From assembly GCA_965223405.1 (NCBI GenBank), contig CBDCWO010000006.1, positions 1,426,001 through 1,490,000 on the forward strand: a stretch of DNA of 64,000 nucleotides. Direction: 5' to 3'. The notes under the pieces were generated by a model, which saw only the letters and a program-made list of their open reading frames with translations, had not been told where the DNA came from and made no database searches. Positions 62,681-64,000 of this stretch are shown in pieces. The DNA comes from CBDCWO01 sp965223405 (GTDB lineage Bacteria; Bacteroidota; Bacteroidia; Chitinophagales; Saprospiraceae). Position 1 is the stretch's first letter. Each line of letters starts with the position of its first letter. Made by a program: the position numbers and the translations under genes.

Positions 62681-63072
62681 ACATTCCTGATACAATCAAG
62701 TATACCAAAGAACATGAATGGGTAAAAATCCTTGATGACACAAATCTAGCTTATATAGGTATCACTGATTTTGCTCAAGGTGAATTGGGTGAATTGGTGT
62801 ACATAGAAGTTGAAACGGTAGGTGAAGAGATCGAGAAAGATGAAATATTCGGTACGGTTGAAGCAGTAAAAACCACCTCCGATCTTTTCATGCCTCTTGA
62901 TGGCAAGGTGTTGGAATTCAATCCTGAAATTGATGAAAATGAAGGTGACAATCCGGGAATTGTAAATGAAGATCCTTATGAAGAAGGATGGATTATCAAA
63001 ATTGAATTAACCAATCCGGAACAACTCGAAGAATTACTATCTGCCCAGGAATATGAAGAATTGGTATCCTAA
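62677..63072 (+). CDS. gcvH: Glycine cleavage system H protein
   Basis: 131 residues. The lipoyl attachment Lys is in GTVEAVKTTSDL; YTKEHEWVKI at the start and the acidic C-terminal helix are typical. It carries the aminomethyl group between the P, T and L proteins of the glycine cleavage system. Those partners are not in the window. It overlaps citrate synthase by 4 nt, so the two are translated together. Confidence 0.95.
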   Translation: MNIPDTIKYTKEHEWVKILDDTNLAYIGITDFAQGELGELVYIEVETVGEEIEKDEIFGTVEAVKTTSDLFMPLDGKVLEFNPEIDENEGDNPGIVNEDPYEEGWIIKIELTNPEQLEELLSAQEYEELVS

Positions 63073-63101
63073 GTACAAATTCACACACCAAAAAATCCTG
63101 A

Positions 63102-63482
63102 TTGGAGCATCTGTTACAGTATAAATGGAGAATTTTAGCGGGAGGATGGGCCTTGATGATTGGTATCCTTTCTACTCTACCCTCCAGATCGTTGGGAAGT
63201 CTTTCGATCAGTCATATTGACAAATTAGGGCATTTCTTATTCTATTTAATATTGGTATGGTTAGCCTTAATGGCATGGAATAATGAGATACCTAAGAAAT
63301 GGAATTTTAGAAAAGCCGTTACTGTTGTATTATTATGCATCCTCTACGGAGGAATGTTGGAATTAGGACAAAGGTATGTTTTTGAGAACCGCCATTTTGA
63401 AATCTGGGATATAATTGCTAATATTATCGGATCTTTTGGTGGGTTTATAATATTTAAACTTTTACATAGAAATAATTTATAA
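63102..63482 (+). CDS. VanZ-family membrane protein
   Basis: 126 residues, TTG start. Four hydrophobic helices; the SHIDKLGHFLFYLIL block and the later GGMLELGQRYVFENRHFEIWD stretch (split by a helix boundary) with WDIIANIIGS match the VanZ-like family, which has no settled function except teicoplanin resistance in one member. The stop overlaps the next ATG by one base (TAATG). Confidence 0.85.
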   Translation: MEHLLQYKWRILAGGWALMIGILSTLPSRSLGSLSISHIDKLGHFLFYLILVWLALMAWNNEIPKKWNFRKAVTVVLLCILYGGMLELGQRYVFENRHFEIWDIIANIIGSFGGFIIFKLLHRNNL

Positions 63483-64000
63483 TGGAAGATTTTGCTGTTG
63501 GATCCAATCTGCTTTACGTTGCTCTCATAGCAATTGTAGTTGTTATTGTGGGACTTATCTTATTGTTTAGAATTAATATGAAAAATAAGTCCAACAGTAA
63601 CCTGGCAGAAAAATATCAGGATAAAAAATGGAGTTCCCCATTAGAAGCGAGAAATAAGTATCCTGATGTGAATGTATTTAATTTTTCTAGAACCTTTTTG
63701 TGGGTTGGTGCGGTAATTTCTCTACTGATCACCATTTTGGCATTTAATTATACTGAATATGAAAAGCCCATTTTTATTCCGGACGATGCCTTGGAATTGG
63801 AAGAAGAAATTGAAATCGAGCCTCCGCGTACTGCTGAGCCTCCTCCTCCACCTCCACCACCACCTCCTCCTGTAATTGAGGAAGTTCCGGAAGAAGAAAT
63901 CGAAGAAGAAGAAGCACCGGAGTTTGTGGATCAATCCGTGGATGAAGAAACTATTATTGAAGAAAAACCACCGGAAATCAAGGAAGAAGCTCCTCCTCCA
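63482..64000 (+). CDS. TonB-family energy transducer (3' end outside window)
   Basis: The frame runs from the ATG at 63482 to the right edge, 173 codons. After an N-terminal membrane helix (about 10-30) and a short basic loop comes KYPDVNVFNFSRTF, a common start of Bacteroidota TonB proteins, then a second helix (about 77-96) and a periplasmic stretch rich in Pro and Glu with a run of about eleven prolines. The C-terminal TonB domain lies outside the window. The extra N-terminal helix is unusual: typical TonB proteins have one. It is co-translated with the VanZ-family gene. Confidence 0.85.
   Translation, partial: MEDFAVGSNLLYVALIAIVVVIVGLILLFRINMKNKSNSNLAEKYQDKKWSSPLEARNKYPDVNVFNFSRTFLWVGAVISLLITILAFNYTEYEKPIFIPDDALELEEEIEIEPPRTAEPPPPPPPPPPPVIEEVPEEEIEEEEAPEFVDQSVDEETIIEEKPPEIKEEAPPP

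Noticed and set aside
1..64000. CRISPR arrays, rRNA and tRNA genes
   Set aside because: Looked for by eye. No array of regularly spaced repeats and no cloverleaf or rRNA signature was recognised; a covariance search could still find a tRNA that I missed.

Overview
The window is a chromosomal segment of a Bacteroidota bacterium, most likely of the Saprospiria or a neighbouring class. The evidence is AT-rich DNA, several promoters of the TTG-N18-20-TAnnTTTG type used only in this phylum, TonB and outer-membrane-barrel genes typical of it (DUF5723, TonB-dependent receptor), DUF3109 and DUF2911 proteins, a GYDIA-type GHMP kinase, and a mevalonate rather than MEP isoprenoid route. The assignment is by gene content only.

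Layout. 1-2.6 kb: the end of a type I/bacteriocin-type ABC exporter and its membrane fusion protein. 2.7-11.5 kb: housekeeping and metabolic genes (ferredoxin, TPR-adenylate cyclase, PaaY-like hexapeptide protein, M48 protease, AlkB-like hydroxylase with a hotdog thioesterase, Xaa-Pro aminopeptidase, YkvA protein, polysaccharide deacetylase). 11.7-17.6 kb: a tight five-gene unit headed by gltX. 17.7-20.1 kb: an MntR-TroA-TroB metal uptake operon behind a putative MntR operator. 20.4-26.8 kb: K+-dependent membrane pyrophosphatase, C-terminal processing protease, ABC-F protein. 27-31.7 kb: DUF819 transporter, then pyrH and the rplM-rpsI-rpsB-tsf operon. 31.9-36.5 kb: a TPR protein and three isoprenoid genes. 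36.6-41.3 kb: an envelope sugar-lipid module (GT2, duplicated LAB_N protein, ArnT/PMT-like transferase, nucleotide-sugar epimerase, membrane protein).

41.3-52.5 kb is the accessory part. It holds an exported lipoprotein with a glycine/aspartate linker and a distinct C-terminal domain, followed at once by a small membrane-anchored protein and a frameshifted possible relative of it (a toxin/immunity-like layout); an intact IS66 element with inverted ends and an 8-bp target duplication; two ~500-residue TPR-like proteins whose last ~125 residues and downstream DNA are nearly identical while their N-terminal parts differ; a 70-residue HTH protein and a 162-bp MITE-like hairpin element between them; very small ORFs in the divergent upstream regions, one ending in a repeated hexapeptide; and a hairpin-covered 37-codon ORF followed by a strong terminator.

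52.5-64 kb returns to core and catabolic genes: TonB-dependent receptor-like protein, DUF2911 protein, a DUF1501/PSD1 pair of planctomycete type with a DUF3109 protein, then citrate synthase, gcvH, a VanZ-family protein and a TonB protein that runs off the window.

No rRNA, tRNA or CRISPR array was recognised. All functional names come from motif recognition by eye; no database search was run.
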